Shown one piece after another: positions 24,396-34,164 of a stretch of DNA of 40,405 nucleotides. Below the pieces are notes generated by a model, which saw only the letters and a list, made by a program, of their open reading frames with translations, was not told the DNA's origin and made no database searches. Both the position numbers and the translations under genes were made by a program. The DNA is from Candidatus Didemnitutus sp. GTDB lineage: Bacteria > Verrucomicrobiota > Verrucomicrobiia > Opitutales > Opitutaceae. The DNA is taken from the NCBI GenBank assembly GCA_030681265.1, contig JAUXXD010000062.1, forward strand, positions 1 to 40,405, written 5' to 3'. Positions within the stretch are counted from its first letter, which is position 1; every line of letters starts with the position of its first letter.

Positions 24396-27300
24396 TTGGC
24401 TCACTCCACCCCCATCCGCCGCCGTCTACTCAAGCTGACCCTCACCGTGGCCCTGCCCCTCGGCGGCATGGTCGCGCTCGCGCTCTTCCAGCAATTTCAA
24501 GCCGACCGCAAGGAGGCGCTGGGGGCCATCCATTACATTCAGGAGGTAAATGCGCACGCGCTAGCTGCGCAGGTGACCAGAATTCGCGAAAATCTCGCCT
24601 ATCTGGCGAACCACCCACGCGTGCGCTCGCTCGACCCGACACAAGCCGAGGCACTTTTGCGCGAATTCTCCGCCACGCAACCCGAAGTCATCCATGCGCG
24701 GCTCCTCGACAAGAACTTAAAACTGGTTTCCGCCGTCGAAGGGCTTTCGCCCGAGCTCATGGCGGCGCTGGCCGCCCTGCCGGTCTACCGCGAAGCCGCC
24801 CTCGCGCCCGCCGGGCACATCAGCGCGCCGTATCAGGGTATCCATAGCAAGCGCTGGGCCTGTTTCGCCTCACACCCCGTGCTGGACGACAATGGCGGGC
24901 GCGCCGGCACCCTTATTCTCCCGCTGAATCTCCAACAGTTGTCGAGCGGTCTGGTGCTGCCGAAGAACGGCGGAAAATTCAGCGTCGGGGTGATCGACGC
25001 CGACGGCCTCGTCTTGCTGCGCCTGCCCGAGCCGGAAAAATTCATCGGCACCTTCAGGGTTGGAATCGCCCACTTGCGCGAACGTCTGGCCGCAGGCGAG
25101 CGCTTCGATCTGGAGTTGCCGGGTGCGGACGGCTTGCTGCGCACCGCCTCCTTCGCGCCGCTCGCCGGCACCCCGTGGATTCTCTACGCCTCGGTTCCCA
25201 CCCACGAAATATACGGCGACGCGTGGTTCAACCTCTGGCGGACGCTGGCTGTCAGCGCGGTGATTTTCTTTTTCGGTGGCTGGCTGCTCCTGCGTTCCAC
25301 CGGGATCATCGCCAACCCCATCAAGGCGCTGACCGCCGCCGCCAACGCCCAGGTCTCCGCCCTGTCTGAGAAACCCGTGGCCGTGGAAGGTCCCGCCGAG
25401 GTCGCTGAGTTGGCGCAAGCCTTCAACCGGATGAATGCCGCGAGACGCCAGGCCGAGGCACGGCTCGTGCAGAGCGAACACCGCTACCGCACCGTCATCG
25501 ATCAGACCGGCCAGATGATCTACGATCTCGACTACGCCACCAACACCGCCCAGTGGTTCGGCGCGGAGGCCACGCTGGCGATCACCGGCTATACGCTCGA
25601 CGAGTTCCAAAGCGTCGATCTCGCCCGTTGGGAAGGGATGATCCATCCGGAAGACCGCGCCCGGGCCATCGCCGCGATGGATCGGGCGATCGCCGAACAT
25701 AAACTCTACTCCGTGGAATACCGCTTCCGCCACAAAGACGGCACCTACCGCCACATCGAGGACCACGGCATTTTTCTGTTCAACCCCGACGGCAGCCCCG
25801 ACCGCTGGCTCGGCCGCCTGAGCGATGTCACGGCCCGCCACCTCGCCTTGGCTGCGCTGGTCGAGAGCGAGCTTCGCTATCGCACCGTGCTCGATCAAAC
25901 CGGCCAGATGATCTTCGACCTCACGGTGACCACTGGCGAAATCCGCTGGTTCGGGCCCACCGCCCTCCGGGATATCATCGGTATCACGCCGGAGGAATTT
26001 GCCCGCGAGGGCGTGCAAGGCTGGAAGGATCGGCTCCACCCGGAGGACCGGGATGAGGCCGTGGCACGCCTCGAACGCAGCCTGCAGACCGGCGAACCCT
26101 GCCGGGGTGAATACCGCCTGCGCCACAACGACGGCACCTACCGACCAGTCGCCGAACGCGCCGTCGTGCTCCGCAATGCCGACGGTGCGGTCACCCGCCT
26201 GGTGGGCCGGATGACCGACATCACGGTCCGCGTTGAGGCCGAGAAGCAACAACGCCAGTTCGAGCGCCGCTTTCTCGAGACGCAGAAACTGGAGAGTCTC
26301 GGCGTGCTCGCCGGCGGCATCGCGCACGATTTCAACAACCTGCTGACCGGCATCCTCGGCAATGCCTCGCTGGCCCGGCTCGATCTGCCCCCGGGTTCCC
26401 AGTGCCAGTCCTCGCTCGAGCAGATCGAAACCTCCGCCCGCCGCGCCGCTGATCTCTGCCGCCAGATGCTGGCCTATTCGGGCAAGGGCCGCTTCGTCGT
26501 GCAGAACCTCGACCTCAATTCTCTGGTCAACGACACCACCCACCTGCTTGGCATCTCGATCAGCAAGACCTGCATCCTGCGGTTCAATCTCGCCGAGCGC
26601 CTGCCCTCGATCATGGCCGATGCCACCCAGCTAAGGCAGATCGTCATGAACCTCGTGATCAACGCCTCGGAGGCCATCGGCGCCCGCAGCGGTGTCATCG
26701 CCCTCGCCACGGGTGTTTCCCGGATCGACCAGAACTACCTTTCGTCCATGAGCCCCGACCCCAACCTCACCCCGGGCGATTACGTGTTTCTCGAGGTGAG
26801 CGACAACGGCGATGGCATGACCGCCGAGACGATCACCCGAATCTTTGACCCGTTCTTCACCACCAAGTTTACAGGGCGCGGACTCGGGCTCGCCGCCGTG
26901 CAGGGCATCATCCGCGGGCACAAGGGCGCCATTAAGGTTTACAGCGAGCCCGGTCGCGGCACCACCTTCCGGCTCCTGCTCCCGTGCGCCCCGGGACCCG
27001 CCGATGCCCTTCCCGGAGTGATCGATCCGGTTGAACAACCCGTGCGCGGCTCGGGCCATGTGCTGGTGGTCGATGACGAGGAGACGATCCGCAACGTGTC
27101 GGCGCGCATTATCGAGGGTCTCGGCTACACGGCTGAGGTGGCCAGCGACGGGCGGGAAGCCGTGGCAAAATATCGGGCCGATCCCGCCCGCTACCAGATC
27201 GTCCTGCTCGACCTTACCATGCCCCACCTCGACGGCGAGGAGACCTTCCGCCAACTGCGCCACCTCAACCCCGGGGTGCGCGTCGTGCTGATGAGCGGCT

Positions 27301-27419
27301 TCAACGAGCACGAGGCGGTGAGCCGGTTCACCGGCAAAGGCCTCGCTGCTTTCGTGCAAAAACCGTTCGATATCTCCACGCTCGCCGGCGCGCTGCGCAC
27401 GGCCTCCCTCTCCGCCTGA
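24396..27419 (+). CDS. PAS-domain hybrid sensor histidine kinase
   Basis: 1007 residues, starting at TTG 24396: no ATG is near, and a textbook GAGGAGG lies 5 bases upstream. TM1 ~13-33; a Cache-like periplasmic domain ~35-270; TM2 ~280-303 (LAVSAVIFFFGGWLLLRS); HAMP ~304-355; two PAS domains (~360-485 and ~490-615) with near-identical starts (YRTVIDQTGQMIYDL and YRTVLDQTGQMIFDL); HisKA H644 in LAGGIAHDFNNLLTG; the ATP-binding domain with DNGDGM and GRGLGLAAVQGI; and a C-terminal receiver (D893/D894, phosphorylated D939 in LLDLTMP). It is an orphan: no regulator is adjacent, so the receiver must pass phosphate on or control the kinase itself. Confidence 0.93.
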   Translation: MAHSTPIRRRLLKLTLTVALPLGGMVALALFQQFQADRKEALGAIHYIQEVNAHALAAQVTRIRENLAYLANHPRVRSLDPTQAEALLREFSATQPEVIHARLLDKNLKLVSAVEGLSPELMAALAALPVYREAALAPAGHISAPYQGIHSKRWACFASHPVLDDNGGRAGTLILPLNLQQLSSGLVLPKNGGKFSVGVIDADGLVLLRLPEPEKFIGTFRVGIAHLRERLAAGERFDLELPGADGLLRTASFAPLAGTPWILYASVPTHEIYGDAWFNLWRTLAVSAVIFFFGGWLLLRSTGIIANPIKALTAAANAQVSALSEKPVAVEGPAEVAELAQAFNRMNAARRQAEARLVQSEHRYRTVIDQTGQMIYDLDYATNTAQWFGAEATLAITGYTLDEFQSVDLARWEGMIHPEDRARAIAAMDRAIAEHKLYSVEYRFRHKDGTYRHIEDHGIFLFNPDGSPDRWLGRLSDVTARHLALAALVESELRYRTVLDQTGQMIFDLTVTTGEIRWFGPTALRDIIGITPEEFAREGVQGWKDRLHPEDRDEAVARLERSLQTGEPCRGEYRLRHNDGTYRPVAERAVVLRNADGAVTRLVGRMTDITVRVEAEKQQRQFERRFLETQKLESLGVLAGGIAHDFNNLLTGILGNASLARLDLPPGSQCQSSLEQIETSARRAADLCRQMLAYSGKGRFVVQNLDLNSLVNDTTHLLGISISKTCILRFNLAERLPSIMADATQLRQIVMNLVINASEAIGARSGVIALATGVSRIDQNYLSSMSPDPNLTPGDYVFLEVSDNGDGMTAETITRIFDPFFTTKFTGRGLGLAAVQGIIRGHKGAIKVYSEPGRGTTFRLLLPCAPGPADALPGVIDPVEQPVRGSGHVLVVDDEETIRNVSARIIEGLGYTAEVASDGREAVAKYRADPARYQIVLLDLTMPHLDGEETFRQLRHLNPGVRVVLMSGFNEHEAVSRFTGKGLAAFVQKPFDISTLAGALRTASLSA

Positions 27420-27474
27420 GCGGGCTCAAGGCCGCGGCGCACGGCCGTTGCGCGATCGTCACCGCGCCGCGGGT

Positions 27475-28023
27475 TCAACGCTGGGCGGACTTGGGCCGCA
27501 CCGGAATGTGCACTTCGGAGCGCTTCGCGAACCAAGGTGTAAACGGTCCGTGCCAGTAAACCGCGTAGGCCTCGCCCGCCGCCTCCGCCTCCACCTGCGC
27601 CTCGAGCCATGCCCGCAACTTGTCGCGCGTCTTTTCAAAATTTTCGCGGCCATAGCCGCCGCGCACGCCGAGGCTCGCCACGCGCCGTTCGGCCAAGCGG
27701 AGGACTTCCACGCCGCCGCGATCGCCGACCACCTTGCTCACTTCGCCCGGTGCGATCCAAAAATACATCGCCGCCTGGTCGATTTGCGCCTCGACCGGCG
27801 TCGTCATCGCAATCTTTTGCGACGAGATGTAATTGAACAGCGGACGAAAGAGACCGTTGGACTCGTCGAAATACGAGCCGCGTCCCGTGGACTTGAGCAG
27901 GACGCCGGCGGGAAGCGTCTTGAATTCGGCCACGCCGGGCGCGGTCGGGGGGAAGGCTTGCTCGGTGGCCATGAGGGGAAGAATCGCGAAGGACAGCAGG
28001 ACGCTCAGGGGGAAAATGCGCAT
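27475..28023 (-). CDS. SOUL-family heme-binding protein, exported
   Basis: 182 residues from ATG 28023 with a signal peptide (MRIFPLSVLLSFAILPLMA). The SOUL/HEBP fold is clear: FKTLPAGVLLKSTGRGSYFDESNGLFRPLFNYI, KIAMTTPVEAQI (the usual IAMTxPV motif), YFWIAP, RRVASLGVRGGYGRENF and a C-terminal YAVYWHGPFTPWFAKRSEVHIPV. Bacterial members bind heme or other tetrapyrroles; location in the periplasm fits heme handling, transport or scavenging. It is convergent to the hybrid kinase (55 bases between stops) and lies beyond the metalloprotease gene on the same strand. Confidence 0.88.
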   Translation of the reverse strand: MRIFPLSVLLSFAILPLMATEQAFPPTAPGVAEFKTLPAGVLLKSTGRGSYFDESNGLFRPLFNYISSQKIAMTTPVEAQIDQAAMYFWIAPGEVSKVVGDRGGVEVLRLAERRVASLGVRGGYGRENFEKTRDKLRAWLEAQVEAEAAGEAYAVYWHGPFTPWFAKRSEVHIPVRPKSAQR

Positions 28024-28084
28024 GACACACACTACCCAAATCCAGTGCTTTGCAAGTGCTGCGGCGCGCCACCCGCACCCTCAC

Positions 28085-28786
28085 TCACAAACCGAGCAGG
28101 CTGCCGTTGCGCGCGAGCCATTGCTCCGCCGCCTTCCACGCCGGACACACCTCCGCCACACGCGCCCAGAAGCGGTCGCTGTGATTCATTTCCCGCAGGT
28201 GCATCAACTCGTGATAAATGATGTAGTCGCGCACGGACTCCGGCGTTTGCACCAGCCGCCAGTTGAGCGACACCGTTCCCGCCGCCGAGCACGAACCCCA
28301 GCGGGCGCGTTGGTTGCGCACGCTCACGCTCTTCAGATCCACGCCGGTCTCCGCCGCCAGTTCCCACGCGCGGCCGGGCAACTCGATCTTCGCCCGCCGC
28401 GCGAACTGCGCTTCCAACGTCGGCCGCAAATCTCCCTCAAATGACGGCACGCGAAACACGTCTGCCGCCAAACTCACTTGCGGCCGCGCGCCTTCGGCCG
28501 CGATGCGCACCGGCACCGACTCGCCGCGCCACAACACGCGCGTGCCGATCGTCCACACCTCGGCGGCGCGCGGCCGCCTGGCCTGCCGCGTCCGCGCGCG
28601 CTCCAGCCACTCGCGATGTTCTTCGACAAATCGCCCCGCGGCGCGCTCGTTACCGTGGAGCGGAATTGTTGCCACCGCCGTGCCGTCGCGGCGCAACGTC
28701 AACCGGTAGCGCTGCGCCTGCGCGCTGCGCACGAACACGACGGCGGGAGTGGCCGATGCCACCGGCTCCGCCGTGAGTTCAAACAT
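28085..28786 (-). CDS. YgjP-type (DUF45) M48-like metallopeptidase
   Basis: 233 residues from ATG 28786; a GTG at 28843 would add 19 residues and cannot be excluded. The metal site is HELMH (192-196) with a third His at H202 in NHSDRFW. RWGSCSAAGTVSLNW (162-176) is the family signature before the zinc helix, and CPAWKAAEQWL closes the domain. E. coli YgjP and relatives are thought to act on proteins or DNA-protein crosslinks (WSS1-like), but the substrate is not established. It begins 26-83 bases after the GNAT gene on the same strand. Confidence 0.87.
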   Translation of the reverse strand: MFELTAEPVASATPAVVFVRSAQAQRYRLTLRRDGTAVATIPLHGNERAAGRFVEEHREWLERARTRQARRPRAAEVWTIGTRVLWRGESVPVRIAAEGARPQVSLAADVFRVPSFEGDLRPTLEAQFARRAKIELPGRAWELAAETGVDLKSVSVRNQRARWGSCSAAGTVSLNWRLVQTPESVRDYIIYHELMHLREMNHSDRFWARVAEVCPAWKAAEQWLARNGSLLGL

Positions 28787-28868
28787 GGCTTGTTGCTCGC
28801 CGTTCACGAGCGCGAGTAAACGGCTCCGCCCCGCAAATTCCACTGCAATCCCGCGCGGTCGAAAAAAC

Positions 28869-29405
28869 TCACGACGGCGACGCGCGCGGCAGGCGTTTGT
28901 AGAAAATCACGTTGGCGCGCAATTGCCCGTCGGGATCCGCCGCATAATCCGGGATCCCGCCCGCGACCTGATAACCGAGTTGCCGATAAAATTCCTCCGC
29001 GCCGCCCGCGCCGACACTCGTGTCGAGAAACAACAACGTGCGCCCCTCCACCATCGCCTCGCGTTCGAGAGCCGCCATCAACGCCGCGCCCACGCCACGC
29101 CGCCGCGCGGCGTGCCACACGAGCACTTTTTGCACTTCGGCGCGATGCCGGCCATTGCTGCGCCGCTCCAACGCCAGTTGCGCGCCGCCGAGCACTTTGC
29201 CGTTTTCGTCCAACGCGAGCAGCAGACGCTTGTTGTCCGCGGCCACCGACTCCGCCACGCCGCGCCAAAAAGATTCCGCCTCGTCCTCCGCCAACGGCCA
29301 CGTGAAACCCATCGACGCGCCGTGTTGCACGGCATCGCGCAGAAGTCCCACCAACTCAGGTTGGCACCGCTCACACTCTGCCGCAGAGCACAGAATGATT
29401 TTCAT
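28869..29405 (-). CDS. GNAT-family N-acetyltransferase
   Basis: 178 residues, ATG 29405. The acetyl-CoA motif A is VLVWHAARRRGVGAALMAALEREAM, with the R-R-x-G-V-G pyrophosphate loop; motif D/B is FYRQLGYQVAGGIPDY. The N-terminal part (AECERCQPELVGLLRDAVQHGASMGFTWPLAEDEAESFW) has the form of acetyltransferases that modify amino acids or antibiotics such as phosphinothricin, but I cannot assign a substrate. Upstream on the same strand is the phosphoesterase gene (37 bases), downstream the metallopeptidase, so a three-gene minus-strand unit is likely. Confidence 0.86.
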   Translation of the reverse strand: MKIILCSAAECERCQPELVGLLRDAVQHGASMGFTWPLAEDEAESFWRGVAESVAADNKRLLLALDENGKVLGGAQLALERRSNGRHRAEVQKVLVWHAARRRGVGAALMAALEREAMVEGRTLLFLDTSVGAGGAEEFYRQLGYQVAGGIPDYAADPDGQLRANVIFYKRLPRASPS

Positions 29406-29442
29406 GGACGGGCTGATGCACCCCGCATGCCGAGCGCGCCGG

Positions 29443-29880
29443 TTAAAGTTTCACCACTTTCCACGTCAGCCGATCCTTCTCGATCGTGAGCCACGCAAAA
29501 CTCGCCGGTGCGCCGCGCTGCGCGCCGCTGATGCAACCGGGATTCAACCAGCGCACTCCCGCCGCGTCGGTCTCATCGCGCGGCACATGGGTGTGCCCAT
29601 GCAACACACACGCCACGCCCCGCGGCGCGCGCGACGGCGGAATATGGGTGAGATAAAAGCGGCGACCCTCGCGTTCCAGCGTCAGGTGCAACGGCCAGAG
29701 GTTGTGCGACTCGTTGTTGCCGAGCACGACGGCGAGCGGCTTGCGCAGTTGCTCCAAACCCCACAACACCTCCGGCTCGCACACATCGCCGAGATGCCAA
29801 ATCTCGTCCGCGCCCGCGAGCCGCCCCGGCAGCGTGGCCGGGCAGCTGTCGTGGGTGTCGGAAATCACCGCGATGCGCAT
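29443..29880 (-). CDS. YfcE/MJ0936-type metallophosphoesterase
   Basis: 145 residues from ATG 29880 (MRIAVISDTHDS). Metal-binding motifs in order: DTH (8-10), HLGDVCEPE, GNNESH, THIPP and HGHTHVPR. This small calcineurin-like fold hydrolyses phosphodiesters (cyclic nucleotides or nucleoside phosphodiesters) with two metal ions. The physiological substrate is not known for most members. Its start is 40 bases from the ATG of the divergent methyltransferase. It probably opens the minus-strand unit with the GNAT and metallopeptidase genes. Confidence 0.88.
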   Translation of the reverse strand: MRIAVISDTHDSCPATLPGRLAGADEIWHLGDVCEPEVLWGLEQLRKPLAVVLGNNESHNLWPLHLTLEREGRRFYLTHIPPSRAPRGVACVLHGHTHVPRDETDAAGVRWLNPGCISGAQRGAPASFAWLTIEKDRLTWKVVKL

Positions 29881-29920
29881 GGGCCCAACCAACCGAAGCG
29901 TGCCGGAAAATGCAAAAATT

Positions 29921-30868
29921 ATGTGGGCTTGGCGCGTCGGATATTTTCTGCCTGCTTCGATTTCGGATCACCCCATTCCTTCTTTGTCATCAACCCCATC
30001 TCCGGAGTCTTCGCCCCAAACCGGCACTACCGGCCCGCTCCAACGTGTCGCACGGAACACCTGTCCAATTTGTTCTGCTGTGCCCGCTCAACGGCTACCT
30101 GCGCCCGCCCCTTGGGAACTCGCGTGGTGCGCCTCATGCCACTTCGGTTTTCTGACTAATCCGCCCGACTACGAGGCGCTGACGACGGAGTTCGAGTGGG
30201 AAAACAGTGCTTCTGAGGAAAAACTTCGCCGCCACCGCGCGCACGGTTCCGTCGGGGCCGGCATTGCGCGAATGCTCGGCCACTTGCGTGCCATCTACGT
30301 TCGTGTGGCTAAACGCGACAAATTGCGCGCGGTCATGACTGCGGCTGGCATGCAAGGAAGCATCGTCGATCTCGGCTGCGGTGATGGCTCCGCTTGGGTG
30401 TCGTTCCCCGCCAATTGCACGCCCCTCGGTATCGAGATTTCTCCTGTGTCTATTGTCAAAGCGCGCAATCGCTTGGGCGACGGCGCGGGGCGCTTGATCG
30501 AAGCCGATGCGCTCAACGGCCTCCGCCAACTGCCCGACAACAGCGCGGATGGGGCCATCGCCAGCAGTTTTGTGGAGCACGATGTGCGACCGGTCGAAAC
30601 CCTGCGCGAGCTGCACCGCGTGTTGCGTCCGGGCGGTTCATTCCTCGTGAAATTGCCCAATTACGCCTGCTGGAATCGAGTGGTGCGCGGGCTACGCTGG
30701 TGCGGCTTTCGTTTTCCGGACCATGTGAACTATTTCACGCCACGTTCCCTGCGGGAACTCTTCACGCGCCACGGCTACGAAGTGACGCGCTTCGGCTGGC
30801 TCGATCGCGCGCCGACCAGCGACAACATGTGGTGCGTCGCGCGCAAGGTGGCGAACCCGGCTGACTAA
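29921..30868 (+). CDS. Class I SAM-dependent methyltransferase with N-terminal zinc-like cluster
   Basis: 315 residues from ATG 29921, or 294 from TTG 29984; the first ~40 residues are Pro/Ser-rich and may not be translated. CPIC ... CASCHF (about residues 45-75) is a four-cysteine, zinc-ribbon-like pair. The SAM site is IVDLGCGDGSAW, with the acidic residue in GIEISPVS, DNSADGAIASSFVEHD, and the post-motif LRPGGSFLVKLPN. PDHVNYFTPRSLRELFTRHGYEV is typical of methyltransferases acting on cell-envelope sugars or lipids. Substrate unknown. The downstream tRNA gene is on the same strand 105 bases away, after a 7-bp hairpin (30900-30906/30920-30926) without a T-run. Confidence 0.82.
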   Translation: MWAWRVGYFLPASISDHPIPSLSSTPSPESSPQTGTTGPLQRVARNTCPICSAVPAQRLPAPAPWELAWCASCHFGFLTNPPDYEALTTEFEWENSASEEKLRRHRAHGSVGAGIARMLGHLRAIYVRVAKRDKLRAVMTAAGMQGSIVDLGCGDGSAWVSFPANCTPLGIEISPVSIVKARNRLGDGAGRLIEADALNGLRQLPDNSADGAIASSFVEHDVRPVETLRELHRVLRPGGSFLVKLPNYACWNRVVRGLRWCGFRFPDHVNYFTPRSLRELFTRHGYEVTRFGWLDRAPTSDNMWCVARKVANPAD

Positions 30869-30973
30869 AGTTCGTCGGCTTTGCCGCAGGACGGTCGCGG
30901 GCGAACCCGGGCAATTTGAGTTCGCCTCCCCGCCGCGCGCTTCATTTAGTCCCCTCATTATCTTCGGGTTTTC

Positions 30974-31049
<76 letters not shown>

Positions 31050-31113
31050 ATTCACCGCCACCGCGCGTGCGGGAAAGTGTCGGCGCAATCTGCAATGCTC
31101 AGGCGGATAACCG

Positions 31114-32448
31114 CTACGGCGAGGCCGCGGCTTTCGCTTCGGTTTTCTTCACGTATTCGTCGACAATCGTCGCCGTCGTGAGATCGAAGCCGACGTTCAC
31201 CGACGTGCGACACATGTCGAGGATGCGGTCGATACCGAGAATGATGCCAATACCCGCCGGATCGACGCCGAACGTCGCGAGCAATCCGGCGATCAACGGC
31301 AGTGAACCGCCCGGAATCGCCGCTACCGCCACCGCGCTCAACACGGAGAGGAGCAAAAGCGTCAATTGCTGCCCCATGCCGAGATCCACATGGAAAATCT
31401 GCGCGATGAAGAGCACCACGCAGCCCTCGTAGAGGGCCGTGCCGCTCATGTTCATCGTTGCACCGAGCGGCAGCACGAAGCCGCTGGTGCTCGGCGAGAG
31501 TTTAAGTTTTTCGCGCGCACATTCGATCGAAGCGGGCAACGTCGCCGCGCTCGAACTCGTCGAAAACGCCGTGATCAGCACCCCTTTAATCGCCGCGAAA
31601 TACTCGGTTGGTTTGCGCGTTGTCCAAAATTTGATCCACAGCGTCATCGTGCCAAAGAGATGCAAGGCGAGCACGCCGACGCAGGTGAGCACGAACACGC
31701 CGAGTGCGATCACGATGTCCAGACCGACGCGCACCACGACACTGTAAATCATCGCCGGCACCGCGTAGGGCGCGAGGCGCAACGCGAAATGCACGATGCC
31801 CGTCATGAGCTCGCTGACGGTGTTGAGCGCTTCAAGAAGTTTCTCGCGACGGTCCACCGCCATCTTGGTGCCGACGGCCCCGACGAGGATCGCGAACAAG
31901 ATGAGCGGCAGCACATCGCCGATGGAGGCGCGGCTGTTGCCGACGAACGCTCCGAAAAGATTCCGCGGCATGAACATTTCCACGAGCATCATGAGCGACA
32001 GGCCTTCCTGCGCCTGCTTCTGGTTGGCGACGACGGTCTCGCTGGCTCCGCCGTAGCTCGCCATTAAGACCTTGGTGGTTTCCTCATCGATGAAGCGGCC
32101 GGGTTGCACGACGTTCATCACCAACAGGCCGAGGCCGACACCGACCGCCATGTTGATGAAAAACAGAAAAAAAGTGCGCCCGGCCAGCGGCCCGAGTCGT
32201 TCGGGTTGCCCCAGTTGCAACACACCCGACGCGAGCGAGGCAAAGACGATCGGAATGATGACGAAAAACAGCAGCCGCAGGAAAACTTGACCAACCGGGT
32301 CAAAAATCTGCGTCGCGACCTTCTGCATGAAGGTCAGCACATCGGGCCAGATTTGGCCGATGCCGAGGGTGATAACGCCGGCTATCAAGCCGATCACGAG
32401 GCCGCGCAAAATGCGGTTGGCCAGTTGGGGGTCGGAGGAACTCGCCAT
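31114..32448 (-). CDS. Dicarboxylate/amino acid:cation symporter (DAACS family)
   Basis: 444 residues, ATG 32448. About eight membrane helices plus the two re-entrant hairpins of the glutamate-transporter fold: STSSSAATLPASIECA for HP1, GATMNMSGTALYEG for TM7 (NMSGT), and AAIPGGSLPLIAGLL for HP2. The last helix has IDRILDMCRTSVNVGFDL with the substrate-binding Asp/Arg/Asn. It imports C4-dicarboxylates or acidic amino acids with sodium or protons. It stands alone between tRNA-Ile2 and the CNNM gene; 184 bases of divergent control region precede it. Substrate specificity is not resolved. Confidence 0.92.
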   Translation of the reverse strand: MASSSDPQLANRILRGLVIGLIAGVITLGIGQIWPDVLTFMQKVATQIFDPVGQVFLRLLFFVIIPIVFASLASGVLQLGQPERLGPLAGRTFFLFFINMAVGVGLGLLVMNVVQPGRFIDEETTKVLMASYGGASETVVANQKQAQEGLSLMMLVEMFMPRNLFGAFVGNSRASIGDVLPLILFAILVGAVGTKMAVDRREKLLEALNTVSELMTGIVHFALRLAPYAVPAMIYSVVVRVGLDIVIALGVFVLTCVGVLALHLFGTMTLWIKFWTTRKPTEYFAAIKGVLITAFSTSSSAATLPASIECAREKLKLSPSTSGFVLPLGATMNMSGTALYEGCVVLFIAQIFHVDLGMGQQLTLLLLSVLSAVAVAAIPGGSLPLIAGLLATFGVDPAGIGIILGIDRILDMCRTSVNVGFDLTTATIVDEYVKKTEAKAAASP

Positions 32449-32632
32449 AGTGGGGTGGAAACTGCCGCGAACCCTAGCTGCGAGCGACCGCTTGGCGAGC
32501 GCGAAACCACCGCGTGCGGTTTCTACGTAAACGCCCTAAGTGCTCATTCGCGCCGCTTTGCACACGCGAGCACAGGCGCCACTGCGGATTGCATTGCGAA
32601 CCCAGCACCGCTTCGTAGCCTGTTGAGCCCCC

Positions 32633-33970
32633 ATGCCCTCTGTGACCACCGAGCTGCTCGTCATCGCACTCTTATTGACGATCAACGGTCTCTTCGCCCT
32701 CGCGGAGACCGCGCTTATTTCCTCCCGCAAATCGCGCCTGAAGACCCTCGCCGACCACGGCAACGCGCGCGCCCGTCTCGCCCTCGCACAAACGGAAAAC
32801 CTCACGCGCTTCCTCTCGACCGTGCAACTGGGCGTAACGCTGACGAGCATCTTTGCCGGTGCCTACGCCGGCGCCGTGATCGCGGGGCATTTCAACGCGT
32901 GGCTGTTGGCGCTATGGCCCGCCGCCGCCGATTACACGGCAGCGATCAGTTTCATCACCATCGTGCTCGGGATTACGTTCGTTACCATCGTGCTCGGCGA
33001 ACTTGTCCCCAAGCGCCTTGCCCTCGCCAACCCCGAGCGCTGGGCCATCGCGCTGGCGCATCCGATGCGCTTGTTCGGCAACGCCACGGCTCCGTTCATG
33101 TGGCTGGTCACCTTGTGCACTGACGCACTCACCAAGCTGCTGGGCGCGCGCGCCCAGCCCAAGACCACCATCACCGACGAAGAAGTCGCGACGCTCATCG
33201 ACCAAGGGTTGACCGCCGGTGTCTTCCACAAAGACGAAAAAGCCATGGTCGAAGGCGTCATGGCCCTCGACCGCTGCCCCATCACCGCCCTGATGACGCC
33301 GCGCCCAAAAATGGTTTGGCTCAACGTCGAGGACGCCGACGAAGTCAACTGGCGCAAGATCGTCGCCAGCGGCCACTCGCATTTTCCCGTCTGCGAAAAG
33401 CACCGCGACAACATCCTCGGCATGGTGCACATCAAAGCGCTTTGGGCTCACGCCGCCTTCGGCCTGCCCACCAACTTGCGCCACCTCGTCACCCCCGCAG
33501 GCATGGTGTCCGAGAAAGCGAGCGCGATTCAAGTGCTCGAACAATTCAAGAAGACCGGCAAACACACCGCCCTCGTCACCGACGAATTCGGCAGCATCCA
33601 AGGCATGGTGACGCTAATCGATGTGCTCGAAGCCATCGTCGGCGACCTGCCCGACCCGCAACGCCGCGCGCAACCCGAAGCCAAGCGCCGCGATGACGGC
33701 TCGTGGTTGGTCGATGCCACGCTCGCCATCGGCGAAGTGAAGCAACTGCTTAAAACCAAGACCCTCCCGGGCGAAGCGCAGGCCGATTTCCAAACGCTCG
33801 GCGGGTTCATCGTCACGCAATTCGGCCGCATCCCCGCCGCTGGCGATTATTTCGACTGGAACGGCTGGCGCTTCGAAGTCGTCGATATGGACAGCCACCG
33901 CGTGGACAAAGTCCTCCTCGGCCGCACACCGTCCGGCCAGCCCACGACTTCGCAAAAGGCCTCCGCTTAA
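32633..33970 (+). CDS. CNNM/CorC-type membrane protein (hemolysin family)
   Basis: 445 residues, ATG 32633. The N-terminal DUF21 domain (~1-190) has 3-4 hydrophobic segments (LLVIALLLTINGLFALAETALISS, LGVTLTSIFAGAYAGAVIAGHF, FITIVLGITFVTIVLGELVPKRLAL). A CBS pair follows (MTPRPKMVWLNVEDADEV; HTALVTDEFGSIQGMVTLIDVLEAIVGD). The C-terminal CorC/HlyC domain carries GGFIVTQFGRIPAAGDYFDWNGWRFEVVDMDSHRVDKVL. The group includes magnesium/cobalt efflux proteins; the hemolysin label is historical. It is divergent from the symporter and convergent with purC. No operon partner. Confidence 0.92.
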   Translation: MPSVTTELLVIALLLTINGLFALAETALISSRKSRLKTLADHGNARARLALAQTENLTRFLSTVQLGVTLTSIFAGAYAGAVIAGHFNAWLLALWPAAADYTAAISFITIVLGITFVTIVLGELVPKRLALANPERWAIALAHPMRLFGNATAPFMWLVTLCTDALTKLLGARAQPKTTITDEEVATLIDQGLTAGVFHKDEKAMVEGVMALDRCPITALMTPRPKMVWLNVEDADEVNWRKIVASGHSHFPVCEKHRDNILGMVHIKALWAHAAFGLPTNLRHLVTPAGMVSEKASAIQVLEQFKKTGKHTALVTDEFGSIQGMVTLIDVLEAIVGDLPDPQRRAQPEAKRRDDGSWLVDATLAIGEVKQLLKTKTLPGEAQADFQTLGGFIVTQFGRIPAAGDYFDWNGWRFEVVDMDSHRVDKVLLGRTPSGQPTTSQKASA

Positions 33971-34164
33971 GCCGGCGCATCCGCCTGGGGTGGCGCGGGT
34001 TGATCTCCACGCGCGGGTTTGCGCGCGGAAGTCGTTCAGCGCGTTGCAGTCCAAACGCACCACCTAGGGTGGCGCGCCAGCGCGAGTCCGCTCCCGCCCC
34101 TTCCCCTTTCGTCGGCGCTCTCTCGCCGCTCCACGTTGCGCACCAGCGCGCCCCCCCCAGTCGC

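Noticed and set aside
24870-26543. 557-residue minus-strand ORF opposite the hybrid kinase
   Set aside because: Antisense shadow; the plus frame has complete PAS, HisKA and receiver motifs.
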